Below, one piece after another: positions 61,685 to 64,000 of a DNA stretch of 64,000 nt (position 1 is the first letter of the stretch; each line of letters begins with the position of its first letter). Location of the stretch: positions 345,729 through 409,728 of the forward strand of contig CAWZYM010000389.1 of assembly GCA_963966185.1 (NCBI GenBank). Reading direction: 5' to 3'. The translations under genes and the position numbers were made by a program. Below the pieces are notes generated by a model. The model worked only from the letters and a program-made list of their open reading frames with translations. It searched no databases and was not told where the DNA came from. This stretch comes from Rhabditoides inermis (lineage: Eukaryota > Nematoda > Chromadorea > Rhabditida > Rhabditidae).

Positions 61685-62347
61685 GTGGGGGAACACCCGG
61701 CTACGGTAGACCCGGATTCGAATCGACACACACGGCTGTTTACCTATGCACATAGGGTGATTTGGTGGTGGTCAGAATGGTTGGAAATGGGTGTCAGCAG
61801 GGAGCAGCGCATGAAAGACGGATGCAGGGCGCATAAAGGGAGGAGGATTGCGCGGCCGCACGCCCCATTGCGAGTTACGACCCAGTCGGTCCGTATAAAA
61901 CCGAGTGGTTCTTGCGTCTTGCAAGGCGAGTGGACATGGTCTCCCCCGCTCCCCTCTCCCGCTCACTCTGATCTCTGTTTGAGACTCACTCTCTTTGGTT
62001 CGTGACGCGATGCGCGAGACGACTGTGAAACCTCGCAGCAAAAAGTAGATTGTTTGCTCACCCTCCCTGGGGCACTCGCCAGCCCTTCATTTGCATGTCT
62101 CTCACAATCTCTCTTTTGTTGGTTTGCACAAATACGATCATCGATCCCAGTGGTTCTGTGGTGCATATATAAAAGGCGATCGCGAGTCGATCCATATCCA
62201 GATTTTTGAAATCCTCTGACCAGTTGGGGCTAGATTCCACTCTCTTTTCACAAGTGCGCGAAGTAATTTTCGAAGGAAAGCGCGTTTTTTTGGAGTGAGT
62301 AGTTGGTTGGAATGGTTGAATTGTAGAATAGGCATAGTGGACGCGAG

Positions 62348-62749
62348 ATGAATCGACGATGCATGTGAGTGCTTGTTTCAATACGCAGTCTGCACATCGA
62401 TCTCTCACCTGACTGTAGATAGTACAAGTATCTCTCATATCAGCACCTGCCCCTTCATCGTCACATTATGTGATCTTATCCTGTTCGCTACGGTTATCCC
62501 AATCTCACTGATCGCTCACTATCCCGGTTCTACTTTTTCTCGTGCACATAAGGCCGATTGCCGATGCTGTTCGGTGTTTCATTCTCATGAGTGTTCATTC
62601 CAACTACATGTCTGTCTGATTGTTTGCTTATCTTGTTGTTCATTCCCTGTTATTTCAGATTCGTAGCGACGTTTTCCTCGGCGTTGCTGCTGATGATCGT
62701 CCTTGTAGCAGTCCTTCTAGTCGCCACTGGGCCCGTGACTATCGCGGAG

Positions 62750-62799
<50 letters not shown>

Positions 62800-63470
62800 A
62801 GAGAGAGAAAGTGCGAGAGAAAGAGAGAAGTAAAGAAGAGAGAGAGGAAATGTTGTCTTGCAGCCCGAGGTGGCGACTCGTGAGCCGTTCACCTTCCCCC
62901 CTCCCTCTTCTTCCGTGCTCGGTCGATTCAGCAAGGCCGCCGTCTCCACCGACCACACCATCTGCGCCAAGATCAGCGAGTACGTTGTGATTATAGCTTA
63001 TCCTCATTATACAATAGCAATCACAATCTTCCAGATCAATCCTGAAGAAGGGTGGCAATGCGGTTGAGGCGGCTATCGCTTCGATGTTCTGTCTGGGTGC
63101 GACGAACCCTCAGTCGTCGGGACTCGGAGGCGGATTCCTGATGACCATCTACAACAAGACAGAGGGCAGGTGCATCGCCCTCGACGCGAGAGAGACCGCG
63201 CCGGCAGCCGCCCACAGAGACATGTTCCTCAACGACAGCGACGGCAGCAAGTACGGTGAGTGGGGGAGGAATACTGGACAGAGAAGAAAGAGAAAGAGAG
63301 AGGGGGGGAGAGAGAAAGAAAAAGAGGGAAATAGAGAGATAAGTGTTGCAGGATTCCGTGCGGCTGCTACTCCCGGAGAGCTGGCTGGATACTGGCTCGC
63401 ATTCCAACAGTATGGAAGTGGAAACGTGCAGTGGAAGGAACTCGTTGAGCCCACCGCCAAGCTGTGTAGG
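62348..63470 (+). CDS. GGT: Gamma-glutamyltransferase, N-terminal part (runs off the window)
   Basis: Membrane-anchored ectoenzyme that removes the gamma-glutamyl group from glutathione. Five exons in view, all in phase: 62348-62364 (MNRRC), 62659-62749 (signal-anchor FVATFSSALLLMIVLVAVLL), 62864-62979, 63035-63255 and 63352-63470. Family blocks: AAVSTDHTICAKISESILKK, GGNAVEAAIASMFCLGATNP, SSGLGGGFLMTIYN, ALDARETAPAAAHRDMF, AAATPGELAGYWLAFQQYGS. The RETAP arginine is the gamma-glutamyl carboxylate-binding residue in this family. The autoprocessing/catalytic Thr and the small subunit lie beyond the window. The next intron is filled by a CTTTCT array. ATG chosen because it follows an acceptor (GAATTGTAG, 23 nt upstream) and joins in phase to the membrane anchor. 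Confidence 0.9.
62753..62794. repeat. (GA)n microsatellite in GGT intron
   Basis: About 42 bases of GA starting just after the donor at 62750. Confidence 0.97.
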
Positions 63471-63474
63471 GTAG

Positions 63475-63682
63475 GTCCTCTCTTTCTCTTTCTCTTTCTC
63501 TTTCTCTTTCTCTTTCTCTTTCTCTTTCTCTTTTCTCTTTCTCTTTCTCTTTCTCTTTCTCTTTCTCTTTCTCTTCTCTTTCTCTTTCTCTTTCTCTTTC
63601 TCTTTTCTCTTTCTCTTCTCTTTCTCTTTCTCTTTCTCTTTCTCTTTCTCTTTCTCTTTCTCTTTCTCTTTCTCTTTCTCTT

Positions 63683-63713
<31 letters not shown>

Positions 63714-64000
63714 TTCTCTTTCTCTTTCTCTTTCTCTTTCTCTTTCTCTTTCTCTTTCTCTTTCTCTTTCTCTTCTCTTTCTCTTTCTCTTTCCTCTTTC
63801 TCTTCTCTTTCTCTTTCTCTTTCTCTTTCTCTTTCTTCTCTTTCTCTTTCTCTTTCTCTTTCCTCTTTCTCTTTCTCTTTCTCTTTTCTCTTTCTCTTTC
63901 TCTTTCTCTTTCTCTTTCTCTTTCTCTTTCTCTTTCTCTTTCTCTTTCTCTTTCTCTTTCTCTTTCCTCTTTCTCTTTCTCTTTCTCTTTCTCTTTCTCT
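63475..64000. repeat. (CTTTCT)n hexanucleotide array, at least 526 bp, in GGT intron
   Basis: More than 80 units of TCTCTT/CTTTCT with occasional shorter or longer units (for example near 63531, 63574, 63604, 63770, 63834), beginning four bases after the GGT donor at 63471 and continuing past the window edge. One strand is pure pyrimidine. The real length may differ because of assembly collapse. Confidence 0.98.

Larger units (their letters stand above)
60611..62347. other. Region between HMG-CoA synthase and GGT
   Basis: Holds the HMG-CoA synthase 3' UTR, an exact 18-bp tandem duplication (61168-61203), two possible small exons (see separate entry), a GA microsatellite at 61415-61479 and the upstream region of the GGT gene. 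No complete gene can be supported. Confidence 0.5.

Noticed and set aside
61690..61745. B-box-like GGATTCGAATCG suggesting another tRNA
   Set aside because: No cloverleaf: no pairing acceptor or D-arm could be drawn around it.
63475..64000. Regular repeat array considered as a CRISPR or satellite
   Set aside because: It is a contiguous hexamer microsatellite with no spacers, in a eukaryotic intron.

Overview
The window is eukaryotic, from a small-genome animal. Genes are dense and on both strands, broken into many short exons by introns often only 38-60 nt long with GT...AG ends. The families are animal ones: a DSL Notch ligand, PAR-6, ATM, a Cys-loop receptor, HMG-CoA synthase and others. 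Several start codons lie 0-25 nt after a good 3' splice site with no matching upstream coding exon, which suggests spliced-leader trans-splicing. A nematode (perhaps diplogastrid-like) is my best guess, but it is an inference; no spliced-leader RNA or other species marker was seen.

Layout: 1-1041 (+) 3' part of sorbitol dehydrogenase; 1231-2883 (-) an acidic secreted orphan protein; 4837-16461 (+) an ATM kinase gene with more than forty exons, whose introns hold a tRNA-Leu gene, an antisense tRNA-Thr gene and a tRNA-derived SINE; 17424-19084 (-) a small secreted protein; 19449-20402 (-) a single-pass membrane protein; 23844-25995 (+) PAR-6; 27007-28972 (+) a coiled-coil RING protein; 29470-31391 (-) DPAGT1/ALG7; 32074-35267 (-) a divergent Cys-loop receptor; 36360-47334 (-) a glutamine-rich Myb/SANT-like nuclear protein; 51650-57256 (-) a compact DSL Notch ligand; 58333-60610 (+) HMG-CoA synthase; 62348 to beyond the right edge (+) gamma-glutamyltransferase, whose next intron is a CTTTCT repeat array running off the window.

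There is no sign of one shared pathway; this is an ordinary multi-gene chromosomal stretch. The loosest links are PAR-6 (polarity) and the Notch ligand (cell signalling, with a possible C-terminal PDZ ligand).

The most unusual element is the Cys-loop receptor. It has about 300 extra N-terminal residues that look like remnants of further ligand-binding-domain sequence, it lacks the first cysteine of the family's signature loop at the canonical position (one lies five residues later), and Glu-Gly-Arg replaces the Pro-Ala-Arg anion-selectivity motif before M2. Exon coordinates were derived by hand from splice sites, reading phase and family resemblance.
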